This document shows positions 9,980 through 20,965 of a stretch of 32,630 nt of DNA, in pieces. The position numbers and the translations under genes were made by a program. The DNA is from Nitrosomonas sp. GTDB lineage: Bacteria; Pseudomonadota; Gammaproteobacteria; Burkholderiales; Nitrosomonadaceae. Position 1 is the first letter of the stretch, and each line of letters starts with the position of its first letter. The notes beneath the pieces are model-generated. The model did no database searches and had not been told where the DNA came from. It saw nothing but the letters and a program-made list of their open reading frames with translations. The DNA lies in NCBI GenBank assembly GCA_020852475.1, contig JADZAR010000086.1, positions 1-32,630 on the forward strand, in the 5' to 3' direction.

Positions 9980-10402
9980 TTATTCCCGCAATGAGGGATC
10001 GGTAATAAAACCGATTCTCGCCATACCGGCATTGGCCGCTTTGCTCATGACTTTGGCGACATGCTCATAATGTGCGAGCTTGTCTGCACGAATATGCAAT
10101 TCCGTTTTTGGATCTTGCGCAACAGCGGCGGAAAACCGGGCTGACAATGCATCCAGAAGAACCGGTTCACCATTCCAGAACAAACTGCCATCATCTTGTA
10201 TGGCTAACTCAACGTGTTCAGGCTGGGTGATATTGGGCGTACTTTCTGCTTTCGGCAGATCAATCTTGACTGAATGCGTCAACAGCGGCGCCGTGATGAT
10301 GAATATGATCAGCAAAACGAGCATCACATCAACTAATGGCACAACATTAATTTCCGACATCGGCGCCTGCTGTCCGCTACTGTTCATGCTGCCAAATGCC
10401 AT
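9980..10402 (-). CDS. exbD: Biopolymer transport protein ExbD/TolR family
   Basis: A 140-aa protein with a short cytoplasmic N-terminus, one transmembrane helix (about 20-40) carrying the conserved protonatable Asp25 (VVPLVDVMLVLLIIF), and a periplasmic domain. With ExbB it forms the proton-driven motor that energises TonB at outer-membrane receptors. It is the last gene of tonB-exbB-exbD; its ATG overlaps the exbB stop by 1 nt (TAATG). ExbD is preferred over TolR because of the tonB gene in the same operon and the absence of tolA/tolB. Confidence 0.93.
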   Translation of the reverse strand: MAFGSMNSSGQQAPMSEINVVPLVDVMLVLLIIFIITAPLLTHSVKIDLPKAESTPNITQPEHVELAIQDDGSLFWNGEPVLLDALSARFSAAVAQDPKTELHIRADKLAHYEHVAKVMSKAANAGMARIGFITDPSLRE

Positions 10403-11160
10403 TACTGCCCCCTTCCTTCAAGATTCGAATACGTTGTTGCCGGTGCAATTGTCTGCGGTACCGATTGCTTTTTATAGCTGTCGCTGCCATTGCCTATGGT
10501 GATCAACACAAACAAGTCATGCGCAAATGCATCAAGACGTGCGAGCCATATACGATTGCGCCGCACAAAAGCGTTATAGGCCAGAACCGCCGGAATCGCT
10601 ACAGCGAGACCCAATGCTGTCATGATCAATGCCTCGCCAACGGGACCGGCAACTTTATCCAGCGTTCCCTGTCCTGATAAACCGATTTGTATCAATGCGT
10701 GATAAATGCCCCAGACAGTACCAAACAAGCCAATATAGGGTGCCGCGGATCCAGCCGATGCAATCAGCGTCAAGCCGTTTTCAACGCGTGCGGCCTCCTG
10801 ATCGATACCGTTACGCAAAGCGCGTGTCAGAAATTCACTGGTTCCGCCCGCAGCAGCCAGTTTCTGCAAATCCTGGGCTTTGGAGTCAGCCGCCGCCTCC
10901 AACCCGAGCTTGGCTAGCTCGGCAAAAGCGTTATTCGGTGCGGTGCTGTTCAACGATCGCTTCACCTCATCTAACGATTCGACGTTCCAGAAATGCTTCA
11001 GAAATGCGGTAGCACGTCTTTTGGCAATAAAATTAGTGATACTTTTGGTAATTATCAGATACCAGCTCGCAATTGAGAGTGAGATAAGCAAAACCAGCAC
11101 ACCAGTCCCGACACCATCAATTTGAGCGAGAAAATGAGAAAAACCAAGACCTTGTTCCAT
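10402..11160 (-). CDS. exbB: TonB-system motor protein ExbB (MotA/TolQ/ExbB family)
   Basis: A 252-aa inner-membrane protein with three transmembrane regions (about 16-38, 130-155, 175-200) around a cytoplasmic domain. The family block GLFGTVWGIYHAL lies near residue 143 and the GPVGEALIMTALGLAVAIPA helix near 170-190. ExbB pentamers house the ExbD helices and form the proton channel that powers TonB. The ATG overlaps the tonB stop by 1 nt and its own stop overlaps the exbD start by 1 nt, so the three genes should be translationally coupled. Confidence 0.93.
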   Translation of the reverse strand: MEQGLGFSHFLAQIDGVGTGVLVLLISLSIASWYLIITKSITNFIAKRRATAFLKHFWNVESLDEVKRSLNSTAPNNAFAELAKLGLEAAADSKAQDLQKLAAAGGTSEFLTRALRNGIDQEAARVENGLTLIASAGSAAPYIGLFGTVWGIYHALIQIGLSGQGTLDKVAGPVGEALIMTALGLAVAIPAVLAYNAFVRRNRIWLARLDAFAHDLFVLITIGNGSDSYKKQSVPQTIAPATTYSNLEGRGQ

Positions 11161-11873
11161 TAATTATTTCCTTGCAATACAAAATTAAAAGGTTGCAGCG
11201 CAATCGCACGCACGGGCTGACCATCCCGCATCGACGGCCGACATCGCCAGCTTCTTACTGCTTCAAGCGCTGCTTTATCCAAGCGGTCATAACCACTGCT
11301 GTCAATCACGCGTGCATCATCAATGCGACCAGCCTCATCCAACTCAACCCGCAACACCAGTTTGCCCTCTTCGCCCATACGCCGTGAGATTGCAGGATAA
11401 GTTGGCGCAGTCAGTGAAGGACAGGAAACGGACAACTCTGATGAAAGTGTGACAGGCCCGGCCGGCATCTGCGGTTTTGTCGGTGCTTCAGCGACCGGTA
11501 CAGGCAAACTTTTCTCTTCAGCTGGTTCCGGTTCAGGATTCGGGTCCGGCGCTACAACCGGTTGAGGTCGTGGCGCTTCCGGAGCTTTTGTCACCAATTG
11601 CTTGACTTTTGGCTTGGGTTCAGGTTTTTGGATCGGTTGCAGTTTCACCGGTACAGGCTCCGGTTTAGCCTCAGGTTGCACTTGCGGCTCCGGCATTGAA
11701 ATCACTTCAGCAAACAACCTGACCACTTGTTCAGGCTGCGGCAACACACGTTGATTCCATAGTACGTAAAACAGCGCGCCATGCACAATCAACACCAGCA
11801 GAATGCCAGGCAAGGAAACAAGACTTTGTTTCGATCCTAAATAATCGATATTTTTCTGTGAAAGCGACTGCAT
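11160..11873 (-). CDS. tonB: Energy transducer TonB
   Basis: A 237-aa protein with a cytoplasmic N-terminus, one transmembrane anchor (about 22-40), a Pro/Glu/Lys-rich periplasm-spanning stretch (about 60-145) and a C-terminal TonB domain (about 160-235) with YPAISRRMGEEGKLVLRVEL. TonB transmits the ExbBD motor's energy to TonB-dependent outer-membrane receptors for siderophores, haem or vitamin B12. It is the first gene of the operon. A Fur-box-like site lies about 150 bp upstream, suggesting iron control. Confidence 0.93.
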   Translation of the reverse strand: MQSLSQKNIDYLGSKQSLVSLPGILLVLIVHGALFYVLWNQRVLPQPEQVVRLFAEVISMPEPQVQPEAKPEPVPVKLQPIQKPEPKPKVKQLVTKAPEAPRPQPVVAPDPNPEPEPAEEKSLPVPVAEAPTKPQMPAGPVTLSSELSVSCPSLTAPTYPAISRRMGEEGKLVLRVELDEAGRIDDARVIDSSGYDRLDKAALEAVRSWRCRPSMRDGQPVRAIALQPFNFVLQGNN

Positions 11874-12226
11874 TATGGATTAATCATCAGCTGGAATTTT
11901 ATTCAATGCGCAACCTAAAACTGTAAAACAGACAAAAGATAATCCGAATGAAAACACTCGCCCGGTTCTTTTGAAAAAGAAGCATTGATCACAATTCAAT
12001 CAAACGAAAAATAATAAAGCAAACAATAATAATTATCAATAATCTCCAGCTATTTTCTTCGACTGAAACTAACATCGATTGATCAAATGACATTATCAGT
12101 CCAGAAAATCCCAAGACAATTGCGATCATTGCAAAGTTAAGGAATAACATTACCTACGAATTGACACTGAAATATTTTAACGCCACGGCGGCAACGTAGA
12201 TAATTTTTTCAACTCCTGTCAAATCA
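11874..12226. other. AT-rich intergenic region between tonB and argB
   Basis: About 350 bp with no supported gene. It is strongly AT-rich and should hold the tonB-operon promoter (leftward) and the end of the argB transcript. The only recognisable element is the Fur-like site listed separately; I see no good terminator for argB. Confidence 0.5.
12025..12043 (-). promoter_or_regulatory. Fur-box-like site upstream of tonB-exbB-exbD
   Basis: On the minus strand this 19-mer matches the classical Fur consensus at about 14 of 19 positions, including 12 of 13 in the core TGATAATTATTAT (consensus TGATAATCATTAT). It lies about 150 bp upstream of the tonB start. Fur represses TonB systems when iron is replete. 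The surrounding DNA is AT-rich, which raises the chance of a random match. Confidence 0.45.
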
Positions 12227-13653
<1,427 letters not shown>

Positions 13654-13680
13654 AGTGCCGCCCTCTGCATATTGTATGTC

Positions 13681-14055
13681 TTAATCCGGTGTATCGAACC
13701 GGGCAATTTTCTGCAACAACTCCTCCGCCACAATGGGCTTAACGACATAGTCTTTCGCACCCTGGCGCATTCCCCAGATTTTATCGATTTCCTGCCCTTT
13801 TGTGCTACAGATAATAATGGGAATAACACGCAAAACCTGATCCCGGAGAAACATTCGTATCGCCTGAAAACCATTAACATCCGGCATGACGATATCCATC
13901 AGAACAAGGTCAGGACAAGTCTCCTTTGCAATCGCGATCGCTCGCGCACCGTTCTCAGCCAAAATGGTCTGATAACCTTTTCTGACCAGAATTCTGGACA
14001 GGATATGCCGTTCGGTCGGTGAGTCATCAACGATCATGATCTTTTTAATGGCCAT
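13681..14055 (-). CDS. Single-domain response regulator, PilH/CheY-like
   Basis: A 124-aa stand-alone receiver domain with the acidic pair D10/D11, phospho-acceptor D54, S84/T85 switch residues and K106 (VVKP). There is no output domain, so it acts by protein contact. Sequence style (MIVDDSPTERHILSRIL) and the following CheW-like gene point to PilH, a response regulator of type IV pilus motility. It forms a two-gene unit with the CheW-like gene. Confidence 0.85.
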   Translation of the reverse strand: MAIKKIMIVDDSPTERHILSRILVRKGYQTILAENGARAIAIAKETCPDLVLMDIVMPDVNGFQAIRMFLRDQVLRVIPIIICSTKGQEIDKIWGMRQGAKDYVVKPIVAEELLQKIARFDTPD

Positions 14056-14107
14056 CTGATGATATTTCCAATTCCTATTTATATTAAATCCGATCTGTTA
14101 ACCCGAA

Positions 14108-15220
14108 TCACATATAACGTAACAAACTTGAGGGATTATGCCATTTAATGGTGCGATAAACCCGGCACACGGGATACAGTATCAGCAATGTCAGCAGCGC
14201 CATGAAATACGTTATCCCCAGACCGCCACGTTCAAAAAACAACTGCAACAGCACCAGCACAGCAAAGTGCGCCAGATAAAAAAACAGCGCCGTCTGACCG
14301 AATACCAGGACCACACCGTTACGACGCACTCCGATAATCGGCTCCAGCCACATCAATATTGCCAGTATGACAGCCATCAATCCAAGCGCCAGCAAAACAT
14401 AGGCAAGACTGGGAGGATATTTGCTGATATGCAGCCACTGCACAACCGAATATCCTTCCAGCAGCATAAACATGTTGCCGTAATCGGCCATGCTGCGGAT
14501 CAGAATGAATAACAGTACTGCACATCCGCCGCCGACAAACAGCAGACGCTGAATACATCGCGGATCGGGACGTTTTGACTGTATCCATTCGCCAAAAAAC
14601 CACCCCAGCATCATAACAGCCAGCCATGGTATCACCGGATAAAAAACAGAAAATCCCGTCGAAAAAACTGGTGCGAAAGTGAGTGCAAGCCAGAGCGGCA
14701 CTTCATCACCAGGCACCCAAACCCACTTCAGCAGTAATTCGGCCCCGATCATGATCACAATTGCCGCCACCCATATCACGCCTTTGTGCAAGCGACGCAC
14801 CCATACCATCATGATCATACTGATGCCAATCGCATACAGAACCTGCAGAACAAGCTTGCCGGAAACCAGCGAAAGCAACACGATATCGAGCATTGCAATA
14901 AAAATACCGCGCAACCATAATTCGCGGTCTATGATCTCCTGCGGCATTCCCTGCTGCAAACGTTGTGCGTTGCTGACCGCAATTGACGCACCGGTCAGAA
15001 AAATAAATGTCGGCGCACAGATATGCGTGATCCAGCGCGTTAAAAACTGGTCACTGGCGAACTGGCTACCGCTTTCATAGAGTAGAATGGAATCCGCAAA
15101 AATGCGGCCTTGGTTGAAGAATCCCGACGCATGATCCAGCGCCATGAGCATCATGACGATACCGCGCATCCAGTCTATGGCGGCAATGCGTTGAAGACTT
15201 TTATCCACAGGATGATTCAT
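14108..15220 (-). CDS. HGSNAT/DUF1624-family membrane protein
   Basis: A 370-aa polytopic membrane protein with about ten hydrophobic segments. It begins IAAIDWMRGIVMMLMALDHA (residues 12-31), the signature of the heparan-alpha-glucosaminide N-acetyltransferase catalytic family (DUF1624), where a membrane histidine takes part in transmembrane acetyl transfer; His29 is in the expected place. The bacterial members have no assigned substrate. The gene lies 53 bp after proB on the same strand and upstream of the pilH-like gene. Confidence 0.82.
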   Translation of the reverse strand: MNHPVDKSLQRIAAIDWMRGIVMMLMALDHASGFFNQGRIFADSILLYESGSQFASDQFLTRWITHICAPTFIFLTGASIAVSNAQRLQQGMPQEIIDRELWLRGIFIAMLDIVLLSLVSGKLVLQVLYAIGISMIMMVWVRRLHKGVIWVAAIVIMIGAELLLKWVWVPGDEVPLWLALTFAPVFSTGFSVFYPVIPWLAVMMLGWFFGEWIQSKRPDPRCIQRLLFVGGGCAVLLFILIRSMADYGNMFMLLEGYSVVQWLHISKYPPSLAYVLLALGLMAVILAILMWLEPIIGVRRNGVVLVFGQTALFFYLAHFAVLVLLQLFFERGGLGITYFMALLTLLILYPVCRVYRTIKWHNPSSLLRYM

Positions 15221-15273
15221 CTGGCTGTAATGTATTATTTACAGATCCCCGAAACAAGGGATTCTTGCAATTA

Positions 15274-16383
15274 TTAAAGCAGGGCGAGATTATTGCGATG
15301 AATTAATTCAGCCTCGTCAACATAACCCAATAATATTTCAATGCTGCTACTCGGCTTACCCATGATTTTACGCGTTTCCTCGCTATTATAATTAATTAAG
15401 CCGCGTGCAATCTCCCGCCCTTCGGATGTGAAGCAGGCAACCGCTTCACCCCGGTCAAAGTCACCGCTAACATGTGTCACGCCAATCGGCAACAGGCTTT
15501 TCCCATCCATAATCAATGCGTTTGCGGCTCCTTGATCAAGAGTGACCCTGCCGCGTACTTGTAAATAATCCGCCAACCATTGCTTTCGCGCCGCCAATAT
15601 AGGTATTGTCGCCAACAGTCGCGTCCCGATGGATTCGCCATGCGCCATGCGCACCAATACCTGCGGTTGCTGACCGGATGCAATAATAGTGTGTGCGCCA
15701 CTGCGTGCGGCACGCTTTGCCGCAATCACTTTTGTCAGCATGCCGCCGCTGCCGATACTGCTGCCAACGCCGCCGGCCATGCGCATTAACTCGGGATCAG
15801 CCGCACTGATTTCGGAAAGCAACTGCGCATCGCTGTTTTTGCGCGGATCACTGGTAAAAAGGCCGGCCTGATCAGTCAATATTACCAGCGCGTCCGCTTC
15901 AACCAGATTGGTTACCAGCGCGGCCAGCGTATCATTGTCACCGAACCGGATCTCATCCATCGCGACGGTATCGTTTTCGTTGATGACCGGTATTGCTTCC
16001 AGTTTCATCAGCGTCATGAGCGTCGAACGCGCGTTCAGATAGCGTTTGCGGCTGGAAAGGTCTTCATGGGTCAGCAATACTTGCGCTGTCTGTAACCCAT
16101 GGTGACTGAAACAGGATGCATATGCCTGCGCCAGCCCCATTTGCCCGATAGCCGCCGCAGCCTGCAGTTCATACAGGGCATGAGGACGAGTGCTCCAACC
16201 CAGACGTTGCATGCCTTCAGCAATAGCGCCGGAAGAAACCAACACGATTTCCTTGCCCATATGCCGGAGTCTGGCAATCTGCTCCGCCCAATCAGTCAAT
16301 GCTGAATGGTCCAGTCCTTTTCCCTGGTTAGTAACCAGACTACTGCCCACTTTGACTACAATACGATGTGCATCTTTCAGCAT
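15274..16383 (-). CDS. proB: Glutamate 5-kinase
   Basis: ProB makes gamma-glutamyl phosphate, the first step of proline synthesis. The 369-aa protein has the amino-acid-kinase domain (VVKVGSSLV at 9-17; [18 protein letters not shown] around 139-156, binding glutamate and Mg-ATP) and a C-terminal PUA domain (about 275-355), as in full-length E. coli ProB. Proline feedback inhibition is usual for this form. It is preceded by obgE with an 18-bp gap, the common obgE-proB operon of betaproteobacteria. proA is not in the window. Confidence 0.96.
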   Translation of the reverse strand: MLKDAHRIVVKVGSSLVTNQGKGLDHSALTDWAEQIARLRHMGKEIVLVSSGAIAEGMQRLGWSTRPHALYELQAAAAIGQMGLAQAYASCFSHHGLQTAQVLLTHEDLSSRKRYLNARSTLMTLMKLEAIPVINENDTVAMDEIRFGDNDTLAALVTNLVEADALVILTDQAGLFTSDPRKNSDAQLLSEISAADPELMRMAGGVGSSIGSGGMLTKVIAAKRAARSGAHTIIASGQQPQVLVRMAHGESIGTRLLATIPILAARKQWLADYLQVRGRVTLDQGAANALIMDGKSLLPIGVTHVSGDFDRGEAVACFTSEGREIARGLINYNSEETRKIMGKPSSSIEILLGYVDEAELIHRNNLALL

Positions 16384-16401
16384 GAGACACGTACGCCCGT
16401 A

Positions 16402-17481
<1,080 letters not shown>

Positions 17482-17490
17482 TTATCGAAT

Positions 17491-17527
17491 CAAAAATAAA
17501 AAAGCCCTATCAACTAAGACAGGGCTT
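17491..17527 (-). terminator. Rho-independent terminator between rpmA and obgE
   Basis: On the minus strand AAGCCCT and AGGGCTT form a 7-bp stem with a 12-nt loop, followed by TTTTTTATTTTT. It lies about 65 bp after the rpmA stop and before the obgE start. It should end much of the rplU-rpmA transcript, so obgE-proB depends on read-through or on a promoter in the 54 bp that remain. Confidence 0.85.
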
Positions 17528-17592
17528 CAAGATTCATGCGGATATACGCCAAACAATAATAAAATTATCAGCAAAAATTTATACTGCAATAA

Positions 17593-17850
17593 TTATGCCG
17601 GCGTGACATCCACTATCTTACGTTTCAACTCACCTCTGACACCGAACTTCACTACGCCGGTAATCTTGGCGAATAGCGTATGATCTTTGCCAATTCCTAC
17701 ATTAATACCCGGGTGGAACTTGGTGCCGCGCTGTCGAACGATAATCGAGCCGGCTGAAATCAGTTCACCGCCGTAACGCTTCACGCCCAGTCGCTTCGAT
17801 TCCGAATCGCGGCCATTTCTGGAACTACCCCCCGCTTTCTTATGTGCCAT
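17593..17850 (-). CDS. rpmA: 50S ribosomal protein L27
   Basis: An 85-aa protein beginning [20 protein letters not shown], the standard L27 N-terminus whose flexible tail reaches the peptidyl-transferase centre. Length and the [10 protein letters not shown] block are typical. It lies 53 bp downstream of rplU in the usual L21-L27 operon and is followed by a terminator. Confidence 0.97.
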   Translation of the reverse strand: MAHKKAGGSSRNGRDSESKRLGVKRYGGELISAGSIIVRQRGTKFHPGINVGIGKDHTLFAKITGVVKFGVRGELKRKIVDVTPA

Positions 17851-17903
17851 GATTAAACTCCTAAAACCATATCCGTCGTTTTATCTACTTACTCGTACTC
17901 AAC

Positions 17904-18215
17904 TCAAGCTGAAATGCCAGTAATCTCGATTTCAGTGTAATTTTGACGATGTCCTTGATGCTTCTGATAGTGCTTACGACGACGCATCTTGAAGATACGT
18001 ATCTTGTCATGTCGTCCCTGACCCAGTATCGTAGCACTCACTTTAGCGCCTTCAACAAGCGGCGTACCCATTGCAATTTTGTCGCCATCCGCAACCATTA
18101 ATACCTGATCGATGACAAGCTCGCTCCCATTTTCCGCATCAAGTTGCTCAACTTTCAGTTTTTCACCCACTTTGATACGATACTGCTTGCCACCGGTTTT
18201 TATAACCGCATACAT
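17904..18215 (-). CDS. rplU: 50S ribosomal protein L21
   Basis: A 103-aa protein starting [20 protein letters not shown], the standard L21 N-terminus; it binds 23S rRNA in the large subunit. The open frame extends 14 codons further up to 18257, but that extension overlaps the predicted -10 box (18256-18261), and a GGGG ribosome-binding site precedes the ATG at 18215. The shorter start also gives the family's usual length. It is first gene of the rplU-rpmA unit. Confidence 0.97.
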   Translation of the reverse strand: MYAVIKTGGKQYRIKVGEKLKVEQLDAENGSELVIDQVLMVADGDKIAMGTPLVEGAKVSATILGQGRHDKIRIFKMRRRKHYQKHQGHRQNYTEIEITGISA

Positions 18216-18255
18216 AATTATCCCCACACAATTTCTCTTTAATACAGAACCGTGC

Positions 18256-18284
18256 ATTATACATAAGCACGCACCTTTTGTGGA
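18256..18284 (-). promoter_or_regulatory. Sigma70-type promoter of rplU-rpmA
   Basis: On the minus strand TCCACA (18284-18279) and a perfect TATAAT (18261-18256) are separated by 17 nt. Transcription would start near 18249, leaving a leader of about 34 nt before the rplU ATG. It lies back to back with the ispB promoter. Confidence 0.7.
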
Positions 18285-18311
18285 GCGAAATTATTTTGAC
18301 TTTATTTGTGC

Positions 18312-18340
18312 TTGACACAAAAGTATGTCGTTTCTAACAT
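18312..18340 (+). promoter_or_regulatory. Sigma70-type promoter of ispB
   Basis: A perfect -35 TTGACA (18312-18317), a 17-nt spacer, and TAACAT (18335-18340, 4 of 6 to the -10 consensus). The predicted start near 18347 leaves a short leader of about 17 nt before the GTG start, enough to include the AAGG at about 18354. Confidence 0.65.
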
Positions 18341-18363
18341 AGCGTTTTATTCAAGGTTACATC

Positions 18364-19332
18364 GTGTCAATAGAACATATCAGGCGCTTTATTGCCCAGG
18401 ACATGGGCGTCGTGGATGAAGTCATCAGACAAAAGCTGCATTCTCATGTAGCGCTTATCCGGCAAGTCAGTGAATACATCATTAACAGTGGCGGCAAACG
18501 ATTGCGCCCCGCACTTGTTGTTCTGTCCGCGGGGTCTTTCGGCTATACCGGTCAGCACCATTTCACTCTCGCAGCCGTCGTTGAATTTATTCACACCGCA
18601 ACACTGTTGCATGACGATGTCGTCGACGAATCCGAAATGCGCCGCAACAAAGAAACCGCCAACGCACTGTTTGGTAACGCAGCAAGCGTACTGGTTGGTG
18701 ATTTTCTATACTCGCGCGCTTTTCAGATGATGGTGGAAGTTGACAACATGCGCGTAATGCAGGTTTTGGCTGATGCTACAAATACCATCGCTGAAGGCGA
18801 AGTGCTGCAACTACTCAACTGTCGCGATCCTGATGTGAACGAAGAAAACTACTTGCGGGTAATCCGTTTTAAAACGGCAAAACTCTTCGAAGCCGCCAGT
18901 CGACTGGGCGCTATTCTTGGCAATGCCTCTCCCGAACACGAAAAAGCCATGGCCATTTATGGTATGCACCTGGGCACCGCATTTCAACTCATTGATGATG
19001 TATTAGATTATTCAGGCGATCACCAGGACACCGGCAAGAATCTGGGTGATGACTTGGCGGAAGGCAAACCAACGCTACCACTGATCCATGCCATTCGAAC
19101 GGGAAACGCTGAACAGGCTGATTTAATTCGGGAGGCCATAAAGAACGGTGGAATCGACGATCTCAAACCTGTGCTTGAAATCATTCACACCACCGGCGCA
19201 CTGGATTACACCAAAAAGTGCGCACTAGGTGAAATCGAAATTGCGCTGTCCGCCATCGCTTGCCTACCCGACTCCGAGTACAAGAGATGCCTGACACAGC
19301 TTGCCGATTTTTCGGTAACGCGAAATCATTGA
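18364..19332 (+). CDS. ispB: Octaprenyl (polyprenyl) diphosphate synthase
   Basis: A trans-isoprenyl diphosphate synthase that extends farnesyl diphosphate with isopentenyl diphosphate to make the ubiquinone side chain. The 322-aa protein has both aspartate-rich motifs: DDVVD (84-88, first) and DDVLD (211-215, second), plus GGKRLRPA at 43-50. Divergent placement from rplU-rpmA is a common proteobacterial arrangement and supports IspB over IspA. The start is GTG, placed directly downstream of a good promoter. Confidence 0.94.
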   Translation: MSIEHIRRFIAQDMGVVDEVIRQKLHSHVALIRQVSEYIINSGGKRLRPALVVLSAGSFGYTGQHHFTLAAVVEFIHTATLLHDDVVDESEMRRNKETANALFGNAASVLVGDFLYSRAFQMMVEVDNMRVMQVLADATNTIAEGEVLQLLNCRDPDVNEENYLRVIRFKTAKLFEAASRLGAILGNASPEHEKAMAIYGMHLGTAFQLIDDVLDYSGDHQDTGKNLGDDLAEGKPTLPLIHAIRTGNAEQADLIREAIKNGGIDDLKPVLEIIHTTGALDYTKKCALGEIEIALSAIACLPDSEYKRCLTQLADFSVTRNH

Positions 19333-19478
19333 ATCAGATCCGACACACTTTATTTTTTAATAAGAAGAATATCCAAAAGATAGTGCAAAAAACTTAAACC
19401 CGCCCCGATCACTCAACTTTAAGCCACAAAAAGAGCAAGGGCATCTTCTTCGTTTCACCGGGTTTACCGTCCACTCTT

Positions 19479-20096
19479 TCAATACTCCACCGGCAAAGGA
19501 TCCAGACTGCGCCACAAATACCAAGTGGCAACAGAACGCCACGGCTTCCATCGCTGCGCCAATTCAAGCATGTTTTTCTTATTTACCACCCGGCTATCAA
19601 AGTAATGCATACTGATAGCACGCTGCAAGCCAATATCAGCCACAGGAAAAATATTAGGGCGCAGCATATGAAAAATCAGAAACATTTCAGCTGTCCATCG
19701 ACCTATCCCCTTGATCTGGATCAATTGATCGATTAGCGCTTCGTCGTCCATCAAGTCCCATTCAGACACACTCAGCTTGTTCGTCATAAAATGAAGCGAC
19801 AAATCCTGAAGATAACCGATTTTTCTGTATGACAATCCACATTGTCGCAGCAGATCTTCATCAGCGCCATAAATTACTTGAGGCGCAATATCGGGTATGG
19901 CACAGGCCATTTTTTGCCAAACACGCTCGGCAGCCTTTACTGAAATCTGCTGCCCGATTATCGAACGCACCAATGTTGTAAAAGCATTACCGTGCGACCT
20001 AAGTACAGCATCATCATACTGCTGAATCAGCCCCTCCATCACAGGATCATTCATAGCCAACTCATGTGTAGCAATCTGCCAATAAGCAGGATTCAT
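19479..20096 (-). CDS. DNA-3-methyladenine glycosylase, AlkA/HhH-GPD family
   Basis: A base-excision-repair glycosylase that removes alkylated bases. The 205-aa protein has the helix-hairpin-helix KGIGRWTAEM (129-138) and the catalytic aspartate D154 in PVADIGLQRA. It lacks the roughly 90-residue N-terminal domain of E. coli AlkA, so it belongs to the short form common in bacteria. It is transcribed alone, convergent with ispB. Confidence 0.9.
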   Translation of the reverse strand: MNPAYWQIATHELAMNDPVMEGLIQQYDDAVLRSHGNAFTTLVRSIIGQQISVKAAERVWQKMACAIPDIAPQVIYGADEDLLRQCGLSYRKIGYLQDLSLHFMTNKLSVSEWDLMDDEALIDQLIQIKGIGRWTAEMFLIFHMLRPNIFPVADIGLQRAISMHYFDSRVVNKKNMLELAQRWKPWRSVATWYLWRSLDPLPVEY

Positions 20097-20451
20097 CTGT
20101 CAAGAAATAGTACAATTAATCAACGAAAACCGGTCTTTTATATCAGTGTGTTTTTATCATTGCACAACAACATATATTCTTCAATGTTATAATCATTAAC
20201 ACTTGCCCCGCTGAAGAACTCCGCCTAGATTACCATACCAGGTTATAATCCAGGTAAGCGGTTAGCTGATACTTCCCTTTTGGTGAATTTTTATATAGCA
20301 TAGCGCAATCAGTAAAATATATATATTTTATTCATTGGGTATTGAAATTAGCTTTGCTATTCGAATTTTTTCATCAATTTCACTGTTTTTGCTACCCAAG
20401 CATAACCATAGATAACATCTAACTTATTTTTTGATTTTCAACGAGGAAAAT
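20097..20451 (+). other. Intergenic region before trxA, with a weak structured element
   Basis: About 355 bp without a supported gene between the divergent glycosylase and trxA genes. CCGC (20221-20224) and TTACC (20230-20234) can pair with GGTAA and GCGG (20253-20261) to form a bulged stem. TATAAT occurs at 20188-20193 and 20244-20249, but neither has a convincing -35 box. It could be a trxA leader or a small RNA; I cannot decide. Confidence 0.3.
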
Positions 20452-20778
20452 ATGAGCCAGCATATTCATTATGTTACCGATGAGAACTTTGAAGCGGAAG
20501 TGTTGCAATCCTCGCTGCCAGTTTTGGTTGATTACTGGGCTGAATGGTGTGGTCCGTGTCGGGCGATCGCTCCTATTCTGGACGAAATTGCCAGCGAATA
20601 TGAAGGCAAGCTTAAAGTCGCCAAGCTTAACATTGACGACAACGAGATTACACCCGCAAAATACGGCATTCGCGGCATTCCTACACTTATGTTATTCAAG
20701 GATGGAAACATTGAGGCCACAAAAGTCGGCGCGCTACAAAAATCGCAGCTTACCGCATTTGTTGACAGCCACATCTAA
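20452..20778 (+). CDS. trxA: Thioredoxin 1
   Basis: A cytoplasmic protein-disulfide reductant recycled by thioredoxin reductase; it also serves ribonucleotide reductase. The 108-aa product has the active site WCGPC (32-36), cis-proline block RGIPTLMLF and the usual length. The frame stays open 7 codons upstream to 20431, but the start at 20452 ([13 protein letters not shown]) has GAGG 8 nt upstream and matches the family N-terminus. Position next to rho is common in proteobacteria. Confidence 0.97.
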   Translation: MSQHIHYVTDENFEAEVLQSSLPVLVDYWAEWCGPCRAIAPILDEIASEYEGKLKVAKLNIDDNEITPAKYGIRGIPTLMLFKDGNIEATKVGALQKSQLTAFVDSHI

Positions 20779-20965
20779 AGCCGCTAAGCTTCTTGGAAAT
20801 CCAGATAACAGGCTGGTCGACCCGAAAATGTGATTAAAACCTAAATTACCCGCCTGATCTCTTTCATTCATTCTTTTATATCTAATACACGATCCCGCCA
20901 GCAGTTGCTTTTCGTCCGGCGTTTATCTTTTGCGTTAACTTCTACGTTTTTCAAAGAACTATTTC

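Noticed and set aside
12187..12206. Hairpin after argB as its terminator
   Set aside because: Only 3-4 base pairs can form and no T-run follows in the right direction.
18216..18257. 14-codon N-terminal extension of L21
   Set aside because: It overlaps the predicted -10 box of the rplU promoter and would give a length unlike the family.
19357..19551. 64-codon minus-strand frame after ispB
   Set aside because: It overlaps the end of the glycosylase gene, has no ribosome-binding site and resembles nothing.
20431..20451. 7-codon N-terminal extension of thioredoxin
   Set aside because: The GAGG ribosome-binding site for the ATG at 20452 lies inside it, and family N-termini match the shorter form.
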